Of a stretch of DNA of 64,000 nt, positions 51,173 to 58,140 are shown one piece after another. Every line of letters begins with the position of its first letter. The stretch's first letter is position 1. Both the position numbers and the translations under genes were made by a program. The notes beneath the pieces are model-generated. The model was not told the origin of the DNA. It was given only the letters and a program-made list of their open reading frames with translations, and did not search any database. The stretch is from an uncultured Ruminococcus sp. (GTDB taxonomy: Bacteria; Bacillota; Clostridia; Oscillospirales; CAG-272), in assembly GCA_902778145.1 (NCBI GenBank), contig CACYWW010000001.1, positions 1-64,000 of the forward strand, given 5' to 3'.

Positions 51173-51186
51173 TTGCATTCTCCTCC

Positions 51187-51831
51187 TTAACCTTGCAAAA
51201 AATATGCCGCCGTAAAGCCGGCAGCCAGATACGGGATCATGGGAAATCCCTCTTTTCTGTTTTTTCTCAAAAGATTGACAAATACAGCAAGCAGCGTTCC
51301 TGTGAGCAGGCCGAAAATGCCACGGTCAAACCCCAACAGGAAAGCGCCGGCTGCCGCCATTTTGATATCCGCGCCGCCGATCTTTCCTTTTCCGATCACT
51401 TTGGAAAGGATGATTACGCCTCCGGCGAAAAACCCGGCGAAGATCATTCCCGGAAGATCCCTCAAATTCGTTCCGATGAAAGCTGCAACCGCGATCATGA
51501 CGTGAAGGTGATCGTCACACTCCCGCGTTTTGATGTCCTCAAAGGAGGATAATGCGAGGATGGAAACGAATAAAATCCCCTTGACCGCGATTGCAGACGA
51601 TCCAAAAAAACAGATCATAGTAAGCGATACGCATACTGCAATGAGCGCAAAACAAACCGCGAGTTTCTTTCTGTTCATCTTATACCGTTCGGAAAAATAT
51701 CCCGAAAGGCTTATGGATGCAAGAACGGAAAGGCAGACGATCAGGATCGCGCTTATAATAAAACCCGCATCAAACGTAACGCCGGAATCAAAAACATACG
51801 GAATAATCGGTCTGATCACCATCACAGTCAC
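51187..51831 (-). CDS. Prepilin peptidase (A24/CpaA type)
   Basis: This 214-aa integral membrane aspartyl protease has about seven hydrophobic segments. The two catalytic aspartates are D99 in SFEDIKTRE and D155 in GGADIKM (GxxD motif). It lacks the N-methylation domain, as in Tad systems. It would process the pilin-like proteins encoded around it. It is separated by 3 bp from the lipoprotein gene. Confidence 0.85.
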   Translation of the reverse strand: MTVMVIRPIIPYVFDSGVTFDAGFIISAILIVCLSVLASISLSGYFSERYKMNRKKLAVCFALIAVCVSLTMICFFGSSAIAVKGILFVSILALSSFEDIKTRECDDHLHVMIAVAAFIGTNLRDLPGMIFAGFFAGGVIILSKVIGKGKIGGADIKMAAAGAFLLGFDRGIFGLLTGTLLAVFVNLLRKNRKEGFPMIPYLAAGFTAAYFLQG

Positions 51832-51834
51832 CTC

Positions 51835-52596
51835 TTACCTTCTCTTCTTAAGAATGATGAAGGCAACGACAGCACCTACGGCAAGAACGATGCCAATGAT
51901 AGCGGGAACGGGAGACGATACCTTGCACTCCGCGTACAGTTCGGTTTCCTTGCTTATATCCAAAAGATCAAACGAGATCTTTTTGCCGTCCACCTTGCCG
52001 TTTTTATATGCTGAGATCTTGGCAGGCATTACGACTGCGATATTCACTTTCAGAACGTCACTCATATCGAAGCCTTCAATCTCGCCGTCAACAGCGTTCG
52101 TTACGGCGTCGAATAAGTATTTTGAACCGTCCTTCTTGATCTTTACGCTCTTGAAAAACGGTTTAGGTTTCTCCGAAATGACAGGCTGAGAAACGGCTTC
52201 GCTGTCGATCCTCACGTTGTCACTCGGTTCGGCTGTATCGTTTGTCTCTTCATATTCCGGCTGAGTGCCAGCAGGAATTGTATAATCGTTTGAATCAAAC
52301 GTCAGCTCGGATAGTACCTTTTCCATTTCTTCAAAAGACTCATATTCCTTCGTTTCGGTAAATGTGATATACTTTTCGCCATCGTATTCCGTTTCAGTCG
52401 TTTCCTTGCCGGCAAACGGATCTGAACTTCCCATTTCGATAAGCTGTTTCAGGACGTCCTTCTTCATCCCGACGGTAGTTGAGATGCTTCCCGTACCGTC
52501 TTTGTTGAGCTTGACGCCGAGTTCCTCATACACACAGCCTGACAGACAGAGTGTGAGCGAAACGGCGACAAACAGTAATGCTATGATTCTCTTCAC
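51835..52596 (-). CDS. Lipoprotein with C-terminal membrane segment
   Basis: This is a 253-aa protein. A signal peptide ends in a lipobox (TLCLSGC). The mature part is beta-rich with GVKLNKDGTGSISTTVGMKK, which resembles DUF3153-type domains. A C-terminal membrane helix (AIIGIVLAVGAVVAFIILKKRR) follows. GTG is taken as start since AGGAGG precedes it; the upstream open frame overlaps a hairpin and has poor coding character. Location in the Tad locus suggests a role in pilus assembly. Confidence 0.7.
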   Translation of the reverse strand: MKRIIALLFVAVSLTLCLSGCVYEELGVKLNKDGTGSISTTVGMKKDVLKQLIEMGSSDPFAGKETTETEYDGEKYITFTETKEYESFEEMEKVLSELTFDSNDYTIPAGTQPEYEETNDTAEPSDNVRIDSEAVSQPVISEKPKPFFKSVKIKKDGSKYLFDAVTNAVDGEIEGFDMSDVLKVNIAVVMPAKISAYKNGKVDGKKISFDLLDISKETELYAECKVSSPVPAIIGIVLAVGAVVAFIILKKRR

Positions 52597-52622
52597 TTTT
52601 TCCCTCCTTGTGATTGGTTTGA

Positions 52623-52650
52623 GGGGGCGATGCCCAAAGGCACCGCCCCC
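52623..52650 (-). terminator. GC-rich hairpin after the pilin genes
   Basis: GGGGGCG pairs with CGCCCCC, with an inner TGCC/GGCA stem, 26 bp after the end of the second pilin gene. There is no T-run, so probably partial termination or message stabilisation, leaving the pilin genes more highly expressed than the assembly genes. Confidence 0.5.
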
Positions 52651-52675
52651 GTTGGATTTCTTTCGACTTACCGGA

Positions 52676-52909
52676 TCAATGCCCGTTGTAGTTGAAGAGT
52701 CCCTGGACCTTGCTCGTGACAGTCGGCATGATGGTGCTATTGAACAGCGCATACAGACCTGCGAGAAGCAGAGCACCGATAACGACGGCGATCAGGATCT
52801 TGACTCCGGAATCGACGTAGCCTTCGGCTTCTTTGTTTTCGACAGCGGTTCTGACGTTCAGCGCGAACGCCTCCGCCTTGTCTCTGAGCTTACGGAAAAA
52901 CTTCTTCAT
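52676..52909 (-). CDS. Flp-like pilin (DUF6133), copy 2
   Basis: This is a 77-aa protein: a basic N-terminus (MKKFFRKLRDKAEAF), NKEAEGYVDSGVK, and a hydrophobic helix (ILIAVVIGALLLAGLYALF). It is nearly identical to its neighbour over about 60 residues, differing mainly at the C-terminus. The layout is that of Flp/Tad major pilins, which are cut by the prepilin peptidase and assembled by TadA. The strong Shine-Dalgarno and tandem copy suggest high expression. Confidence 0.8.
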   Translation of the reverse strand: MKKFFRKLRDKAEAFALNVRTAVENKEAEGYVDSGVKILIAVVIGALLLAGLYALFNSTIMPTVTSKVQGLFNYNGH

Positions 52910-52948
52910 TTTTTTATTCCTCTCTTTCTTGTTTTTTTGTGGTGTGAC

Positions 52949-53179
52949 TTAGCCGTTATAGTTGAACAGACTGGTGATTTTCTGCGAGACTGTCGGCATG
53001 ATCGTGGTATTGAACAGCGCATACAGACCGGCGAGAAGCAGAGCACCGATAACGACGGCGATCAGGATCTTGACGCCGGAATCGACATAGCCTTCCGCCT
53101 CCTTGTTCTCGACAGCGGTTCTGACGTTCAGGACAAACGCACCTGCTTTTTCCTTGAGTTTACGGAAAAATTTCTTCAT
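52949..53179 (-). CDS. Flp-like pilin (DUF6133), copy 1
   Basis: This 76-aa protein is a tandem paralogue of the gene at 52676, with the same MKKFFRKL start, AEGYVDSGVK motif and hydrophobic helix. The differences lie in the region 11-18 and the last 15 residues (SQKITSLFNYNG). Two pilin genes allow either higher dose or mixed pili. Confidence 0.8.
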   Translation of the reverse strand: MKKFFRKLKEKAGAFVLNVRTAVENKEAEGYVDSGVKILIAVVIGALLLAGLYALFNTTIMPTVSQKITSLFNYNG

Positions 53180-53234
53180 TTGATTACCTCTTCTTTCTTT
53201 GTTTTTGGGTTTTAGTTGGGTGGTTGTGTAACGA

Positions 53235-53534
53235 TCAGTTGTTGTCAGATGCCTTCAGATTACCTTCAAGCACCGCTGCGCGATAGGCATCAAGCACAGC
53301 GTCTTCCATCTCCTTGCGAAGCGCAGAAGTGATGGGATGGCAGACATCACGGAACTTCTCGTTGCCGTCAGCGTCGGTGTAAGACTCCGAAGGCATGGCG
53401 ATGAAGGTGTGCTTCTCGGTGGTGATGACCTTGACGCCATGGATGGTGAACTGATCGTCCATCGTGACAGAGCAGGTCGCCTTGAGAGGCTTACCGTTCT
53501 CGATGAGCTTGCGTACCTTAACATTGAACTTCAT
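53235..53534 (-). CDS. spoVG: SpoVG-family RNA/DNA-binding regulator
   Basis: This is a 99-aa SpoVG-like protein: MKFNVKVRKLIENGK, HGVKVITTEKHTFIAMPSES and KFRDVCHPITSALRKEME match the family core. SpoVG is a nucleic-acid-binding global regulator in Firmicutes; here it belongs to the element. ATG 53534 is chosen as AAAGGAGG lies upstream and the protein then has the usual length. It sits between ParB and the pilins. Confidence 0.88.
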   Translation of the reverse strand: MKFNVKVRKLIENGKPLKATCSVTMDDQFTIHGVKVITTEKHTFIAMPSESYTDADGNEKFRDVCHPITSALRKEMEDAVLDAYRAAVLEGNLKASDNN

Positions 53535-53635
53535 GTCGGTTGAGTTCCTCCTTTCTTCGTTTTTGGTATATGAGTGCCGGGGCGGGATAAAAAGAAGACC
53601 GAAACACACTGTTTCAGCCTGTGCGCACATTCCTT

Positions 53636-54586
53636 TTACCTCACCTGATCACGTTGTCTTTCCAAATACCTGTGATAATGCTCGACGGCTTTGATCACAA
53701 AGTCCTCGACCTTATCCTCAGTAAACCCTTTCGGGATATATGGCAGAATGCGATCAAACGATATCTTGATCTTGACCTTTTGGTTTGGCTTTTCCTCCGC
53801 CATGATCTTCATGACCTTTTCGTAGTTGATGTCGCCCTCCTCATACGCCTTGTGCAAACGTATGGCTTGTGCGTGAGACGGAAACGCCTCCGTTTCGTCG
53901 ATGCGGTCAACAACATCGCGTTGCGATTCTTCATCGAGATAACTGAGTTCCACGGCAGGGCGCATCTTAATCTTGCCTTCATCAACAAAATCCTGGAGTT
54001 CCTGAATAAGATAGGTCAGGCGTATGTATCGGTGAATTTGTGTCCGACTTTCTCCCGTTTCTTCGCCAAGATTATCAAGCGACTGTGTCCCACGTAAATT
54101 CATCCCCACTGGGGATTCATTTTCTTCTTTAGATGGTCTACCAGGCAATCTCTTGATGGCTTCAAGCTTCATCTTATATGCACGTCCCTTATCACACGGA
54201 GCGATCTCGGAACGCTGGCTGTTGCTGTCTACCATTAGGATGATCGCTTCGTCGCGGGTAACGTCCACGACCTCACAGCGCAGGGTTTCCAGTCCGAGCT
54301 TTTCACAGGCACGCTTACGCCGATGGCCGGAAATGATCTCATACCTACCGTTTTCTTTTTGACGGACCATCGCCGGAGTGATGACGCCGCGTTCGCTGAT
54401 ACTGTCCATCAATGCCTGCATATCCTCATCGTCGAGGACTCTGTACGGATGATCCGGAAAATCATCGATCTCGGATAACGGAATGTCGTACAGCTTTTTG
54501 AGCTTCGCTTCCTGCCGTTCCTCCTCTGTTGAGAAAAGGTCATCGACTGAGGGAAGGTTCATTTTGAATGCGCTGCCTTTCGCCAA
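53636..54586 (-). CDS. parB: ParB-like partition protein
   Basis: This 316-aa protein has the ParB N-terminal CTPase/nuclease fold (IPLSEIDDFPDHPYRVLDD, ERGVITPAMVR, EIISGHRRKRACEKLG) followed by an HTH segment (LGEETGESRTQIHRYIRLTY). The TTG start at 54586 follows GGAGGTGAT, and the gene overlaps parA by 47 bp. It would bind a parS-like site to maintain the circular form of the ICE. Confidence 0.9.
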   Translation of the reverse strand: MAKGSAFKMNLPSVDDLFSTEEERQEAKLKKLYDIPLSEIDDFPDHPYRVLDDEDMQALMDSISERGVITPAMVRQKENGRYEIISGHRRKRACEKLGLETLRCEVVDVTRDEAIILMVDSNSQRSEIAPCDKGRAYKMKLEAIKRLPGRPSKEENESPVGMNLRGTQSLDNLGEETGESRTQIHRYIRLTYLIQELQDFVDEGKIKMRPAVELSYLDEESQRDVVDRIDETEAFPSHAQAIRLHKAYEEGDINYEKVMKIMAEEKPNQKVKIKISFDRILPYIPKGFTEDKVEDFVIKAVEHYHRYLERQRDQVR

Positions 54587-55367
54587 GCTCCATCACCTCC
54601 CTCGTAAAGTTTTCATAGGCTTTGGCAACCTTACTGCCTCCGTCGTAGGAGTAGATGCTCTTTCCGACTACGCTGATCTCGGCACACTTAATCGCCATAG
54701 GGATACGGGTGTCAAAGACCTTGATGCGGCTGCCGTAGTATTCGCGGATCGTCTGCTCCGTCGTTTTCGCAAGGTTTGTGTTCTCCGCGACGAGCGTTAG
54801 CAGAATCCCCTCGATCTTCAGCTTCGGGTTGAGCTGTCTTTGTACCTTGTTAATCGTTTTTGTGAGCTGCGTCATACCCTTCAAGGGCAGGTAGTGTGCC
54901 TGAACGGGAATGATGACCGAATCGGCGGCGGTAAAGGCGTTGACCGTGATCATACCGAGGCTCGGCATACAGTCGAGCAGGATGTAGTCGTATTTGTCCC
55001 TCATACCATCGAGATAGATGCTCATGATGCGCTCGCGGTTCATGGTCGAGACGAGCTGCAGGTCCATACTGGAAAGCTCTATGTTTGCAGGCAAAAGATC
55101 CACGCCTTCCGGCTGATGAATGATTCCCTCGTCGGGCGAAAGCTCCTCGTCGGATATGATCTTCTCCATGACCGTCGAGACAGTCGTTTCAATACTGTCG
55201 TTATCCTGATAGCCGCAGCAGATTGTCAGATCTCCCTGCGGGTCGCAGTCGATGAGCAGTACCTTTTTGCCCCGGCGGGCAAGTCCCACGCCGAGGTTGA
55301 AGGTCGTTGTCGTCTTTCCGACGCCGCCCTTTTGATTTGCCACGGCGATCACTTTACATTTATTCAT
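54540..55367 (-). CDS. parA: ParA/Soj-like partition ATPase
   Basis: This is a 275-aa ParA with deviant Walker A KGGVGKTT at 13-20, Walker A' LLIDCDPQGDLT at about 36-47 and Walker B YILLDCMPSLGM. It is a full-length Soj-like ATPase without the N-terminal HTH of plasmid ParA, so it does not repress its own promoter by itself. It partners with ParB for inheritance of the excised element. Confidence 0.93.
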   Translation of the reverse strand: MNKCKVIAVANQKGGVGKTTTTFNLGVGLARRGKKVLLIDCDPQGDLTICCGYQDNDSIETTVSTVMEKIISDEELSPDEGIIHQPEGVDLLPANIELSSMDLQLVSTMNRERIMSIYLDGMRDKYDYILLDCMPSLGMITVNAFTAADSVIIPVQAHYLPLKGMTQLTKTINKVQRQLNPKLKIEGILLTLVAENTNLAKTTEQTIREYYGSRIKVFDTRIPMAIKCAEISVVGKSIYSYDGGSKVAKAYENFTREVMELGERQRIQNEPSLSR

Positions 55368-55831
55368 TTGTTTTGTTTTTCTCCTTCCTTATATATTTGA
55401 GCCTTTCAACTCACCCAAAAGCAGAAACAGCGTTCTGCTCTTGGGTCATTACATTTAATTCGACCCCGCCCCCAAATGTACAAAAGGAGTACATCAGACG
55501 ACCGGTAGCTTGCCGGTTCCATAGGAGTCTCACCTCTCCGCCTTCATTGTGGCCGAGCCGCGAATTACGGAAGTATCATTATTCCCTGTGCCTGTCATCG
55601 CCTCCGCGGGGAGCAGTCCCGTTTCATCTGTGTAGGTTTTATCGCTCGCTCCCGTATCGGAAGGTCATGGCGCACCCACAGCGTCGGCTCGAAGTTCCCT
55701 TCGGCACAAGTAACGTATCTGATGCCTGCATATTCAATTTTCAATGAGCTTTACCGAGAGGTCTCAACTTGTCCTCTCAAAAGGTAGCCGTCGAAAACGC
55801 GAAAATCCCAACCAAAATCCGAAAAAAGTTT
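55368..55831. other. 464-bp structured leader before parA
   Basis: No convincing gene is present; plus-strand frames here have no plausible start. Read on the minus strand it contains several inverted repeats: TACCGAGAGG/CCTCTCAAAAGGTA (about 55752-55784), a CCGGTAGC-type hairpin and the long repeat at 55413-55446. It resembles a structured untranslated region or a partition site (parS) region. I recognise no known riboswitch class in it. Confidence 0.5.
55413..55446. repeat. Inverted repeat upstream of parA
   Basis: ACCCAAAAGCAGAA (55413-55426) pairs with TTCTGCTCTTGGGT (55433-55446), one mismatch, 6-nt loop. It lies 46 bp before parA. It could be an attenuator, a protein-binding site or parS-like site. 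Confidence 0.55.
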
Positions 55832-56296
55832 TTATACACTCCGGAATTTTTTCACTTTTTTTGAAATCGCCTGATTCGTCACGCCGAGTTCAACGGCTAT
55901 CTGAGCCTCGGTGACCCCCTCGGAAAGCATTTTCAAAATGCGGATATCGCGTGGGTTATTGAACTTTTTAACGATTGCGTTCAGTCTCTCGTCATCGAAA
56001 CCGATGACAAAGGGGTCGGAACCGTCAAAATAGCGATCCTCGCAGGATACGGAGAACTGATCGGCATAACGGTCAAGAAGCGCGTTGTCCGAATCATCGA
56101 CGCCCTCCTCAAAACTGCTCGCCTCGTATTCCTGGGTGTGCTCATAGTAATTTCTGTCGCTCCTGAATACATCGAGATCAAACTCATACATCGCCTGAAT
56201 CTGTTCTTCTGTCATTCCGGCTGCGCGGTATTCCTCCGCCTGCTTCTTCATCCTTGCCATAAACTTTTTTCTTTCATATCCGTTGTTCCAACTCAT
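55832..56296 (-). CDS. Sigma-70 region-4-like HTH regulator
   Basis: This is a 154-aa acidic protein. The last 45 residues (LKMLSEGVTEAQIAVELGVTNQAISKKVKKF) form an HTH of sigma region 4 type. The N-terminal 100 residues (MTEEQIQAMYEFDLDVFRSDR) are typical of small ICE sigma-like regulators of Clostridia. It probably activates ICE genes such as the ParA-to-conjugation operons. Its ribosome-binding site lies within a long inverted repeat (56302-56377). Confidence 0.75.
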   Translation of the reverse strand: MSWNNGYERKKFMARMKKQAEEYRAAGMTEEQIQAMYEFDLDVFRSDRNYYEHTQEYEASSFEEGVDDSDNALLDRYADQFSVSCEDRYFDGSDPFVIGFDDERLNAIVKKFNNPRDIRILKMLSEGVTEAQIAVELGVTNQAISKKVKKFRSV

Positions 56297-56301
56297 TTTT
56301 T

Positions 56302-56377
56302 GTGATCTCCTTTTGATTTTTTGATTTTTGATTTTTTGTTGTTTTGGATTTGCTGAAAATCAAAATTCGGAGATCAC
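56302..56377 (-). promoter_or_regulatory. Inverted repeat that can sequester the RBS of the sigma-like gene
   Basis: On the mRNA, GTGATCTCC plus AATTTTGATTTT (56377-56357) can pair with AAAATCAAAA plus GGAGATCAC (56320-56302). The second arm contains the AAAGGAGA Shine-Dalgarno of the gene starting at 56296. This would block translation unless opened. Confidence 0.55.
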
Positions 56378-56643
56378 GGGTACTTTGCGCTATATGCCGT
56401 CCACTGCTTTTTCATTGCCGGTCCTTTCCGGGCCGTCCGGCAGCGGGCAAAAAGATAAGGGACCGAGATGATGCTTCACCCCGATCCCCGAAAGACGCCG
56501 TGAGGGCGCACGAGATCAAGGGTATTCAGCATCGTTTTTTACAGTTTTCTTCTGCAAAAAGCTCGGTGTGAATATCCTTTGCCCGCACGCGTTCAGGCTC
56601 AAATATTGTTTTTGCTTTATTTCAATCAGCGGAGAAAAAAGAA

Positions 56644-56692
56644 AAGCGGGGTCAAAAGTCCGCAGCACTGCTGCAGTCGATCAACCCCGCTT
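56644..56692 (-). terminator. Terminator of the 63-aa gene
   Basis: AAGCGGGGT pairs with ACCCCGCTT across a 31-nt loop that carries its own GCAGCA/TGCTGC stem. On the minus strand it is followed by TTCTTTTTTC. A second hairpin CACTTAC/GTAAGTG (56700-56721) precedes it. Confidence 0.7.
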
Positions 56693-56742
56693 GGTTCTTC
56701 ACTTACGCCGCTTCGTAAGTGGCTTGTATATTCGGTTGTGCC

Positions 56743-56934
56743 TCAGTCTAGAAATACCGATTCGGATTTCGTGACCGTCTGTACCTTGAGCTTGCCCTTG
56801 ACCCGCTTGACTTCGGCGTCACAGCCCTTCGCCGTGATGGATTCTATCACCTTGAAAAGCCTCAGCGCTTCATCGATTCGGACTCGCTCTTCTTTTGACT
56901 TCGGGACTTCGCCCAAAACAGTCTTCTTGTCCAT
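56743..56934 (-). CDS. 63-aa conserved-looking ICE protein
   Basis: This small charged protein (VPKSKEERVRIDEALRLFKV, GCDAEVKRVKGKLKVQTVTK) has an excellent AAAGGAGG Shine-Dalgarno and its own terminator. It looks like a helix followed by two strands. I recognise no family. It lies between terminators, so it is likely a separate transcription unit. Confidence 0.6.
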   Translation of the reverse strand: MDKKTVLGEVPKSKEERVRIDEALRLFKVIESITAKGCDAEVKRVKGKLKVQTVTKSESVFLD

Positions 56935-56959
56935 TTCGACCTCCTTTAGAAACAGAAAC

Positions 56960-57001
56960 AGCCGGGAAAATACTCGTGTGATATCGAATACTCTCCCGGC
57001 T
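56960..57001 (-). terminator. Hairpin terminator or attenuator before the 63-aa gene
   Basis: AGCCGGGA (56960-56967) pairs with TCCCGGCT (56994-57001), with partly paired inner arms around TACTCG/CGAATA. On the minus strand it is followed by GTTTCTGTTTC. A second stem GCTGAAC/GTTCAGC (56999-57019) overlaps it and could compete, a possible attenuation switch. Confidence 0.55.
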
Positions 57002-57083
57002 GAACTCGCTTGGTTCAGCTCGAATTGAGTTGTATTATATTGTATCGTATCGTGTGGCTCCCTCGCTTGGGGTTCCTACACTT

Positions 57084-57290
57084 TTAATCTCGGAAATAAC
57101 TGTTTCTGTACGATTCCTGTTCGTATTCGTTTACCTTGTTTATGACAAGTGCCAAAAACTGGTCCAGCGTGATTGTTTCGTACAGATCCGACTTGTTCTT
57201 TTTGAACCGAAGATAGATCACCCGGTCTTCTGCAAACACACAGGCAATCGGGATATGCGCCTGCGGCGTATGCACAATGTTCTCTTGCAA
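57084..57290 (-). CDS. 68-aa hypothetical protein after the LexA-like gene
   Basis: This is a 68-aa soluble protein (IPIACVFAEDRVIYLRFKKN, TITLDQFLALVINKVNEYEQ). The TTG start at 57290 lies 15 bp after the LexA-like stop, with AAGGAG about 11 nt upstream. No known domain is seen. Probably co-transcribed with the LexA-like gene. Confidence 0.55.
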   Translation of the reverse strand: MQENIVHTPQAHIPIACVFAEDRVIYLRFKKNKSDLYETITLDQFLALVINKVNEYEQESYRNSYFRD

Positions 57291-57305
57291 TTCTCCATAT
57301 TCTCC

Positions 57306-57947
57306 TTAAAATTCATCAGAAACCGGCGCGTGGATCACATAGTCCACCACTCCGTATATTGACCATTCTCCCTTCGGGTGAACGTCGTACTTTCTTTTTC
57401 CGTTGACTTCTACGTCATTTGCGGCTCTCAAATAGGGGCCACTTCTGCCTTTTTCATATACCTTACAGGTCGCTTCACAGTTGTCGATCATGGCGATCAC
57501 CGTCTGACCGTATTCCGCGTACGGAGTTCTTCTGACAATGAGAAGGTCGCCGTCGAATATACCGCGGTTTATCATACTCGGCCCCTTTGCGTGGAGGATT
57601 ACGTGCTCTGCGTCACCGAAAATCTCATTTGGAAGAGCAACGCAGGCTTCGATACATTCAACCGCATCCGTCGGAGGACCGCAGTGAACGTCGCCAACCA
57701 CAAACGTATTATGCGTCTCGGAGGCGCGGAAGTATGAAGGCGTCCTTATCTGTTTCCAACCTCCCTGAGTTTCCGTTTCAATCAGTCCCCGCTTTTTCAG
57801 CTCGTTGACGTAGAGAGAAACCGATGAAAGGGATGCGATTCTGCACTCCTTCTGAATCTGCCGGTAGTTCGGCGCTTTGCCTGTCTCCTGGTGTTCGCGA
57901 ATGCACCTCAGTACCTTATTCAATTTTTCTTCATCCATAACTCTCAT
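57306..57947 (-). CDS. LexA-like self-cleaving repressor
   Basis: This is a 213-aa protein. The winged HTH (RQIQKECRIASLSSVSLYVNELKKRGLIE) is at 29-57. The S24 peptidase domain has S124 in GPSMINRG and K162 in CKVYEKG. The likely cleavage site is C89-G90 in VGDVHCG. The start at 57947 follows GGAGG. It is a LexA or phage-type repressor that would link ICE transfer to DNA damage. The promoter has TTGACA and TATCAT with 17-nt spacing and a GAAC-N5-GTTC operator. Confidence 0.88.
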   Translation of the reverse strand: MRVMDEEKLNKVLRCIREHQETGKAPNYRQIQKECRIASLSSVSLYVNELKKRGLIETETQGGWKQIRTPSYFRASETHNTFVVGDVHCGPPTDAVECIEACVALPNEIFGDAEHVILHAKGPSMINRGIFDGDLLIVRRTPYAEYGQTVIAMIDNCEATCKVYEKGRSGPYLRAANDVEVNGKRKYDVHPKGEWSIYGVVDYVIHAPVSDEF

Positions 57948-57965
57948 CTGAGTGCCTCCATATGT

Positions 57966-58013
57966 GAACTTAATGTTCGTGTATATGATACCAAAAAAAA
58001 CCGTCGCTGTCAA
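57966..58013 (-). promoter_or_regulatory. Promoter and candidate operator of the LexA-like gene
   Basis: On the minus strand TTGACA (58013-58008) and TATCAT (57990-57985) are separated by 17 nt. The palindrome GAACATTAAGTTC (57978-57966) lies just downstream of the -10. It resembles the Gram-positive SOS box (GAAC-N4-GTTC), but the spacer is 5 nt. Confidence 0.7.
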
Positions 58014-58140
58014 CGGGTTTAGTGAAATTAAGGTGTGGAACTTTTTACCCACCTCATAGGATTTGTTCATTTTTTAGTGAGATTTCGTCTAAAAAGGGGC
58101 GTTTTGACTCCGGAAAGTTGAAAAACTTAAGAATGCTGTC

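Larger units (their letters stand above)
56297..56742. other. 446-bp non-coding region before the sigma-like regulator
   Basis: No credible gene is seen. The part next to the regulator is AT-rich with repeated AATCAAAA units and the RBS-containing inverted repeat. The middle is GC-rich with several short stems. The right end holds the terminator of the 63-aa gene. Confidence 0.55.

Noticed and set aside
55307-55747. Plus-strand open frame of 146 codons before parA
   Set aside because: It overlaps the parA start and the structured leader, has an improbable composition rich in Ser, Pro and Arg, and no start site.
56300-56345. Short AT-rich repeats as a possible CRISPR-like array
   Set aside because: The units are about 9 bp, without spacers or cas genes; they fit a simple-sequence leader. 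No CRISPR array was seen in the window.
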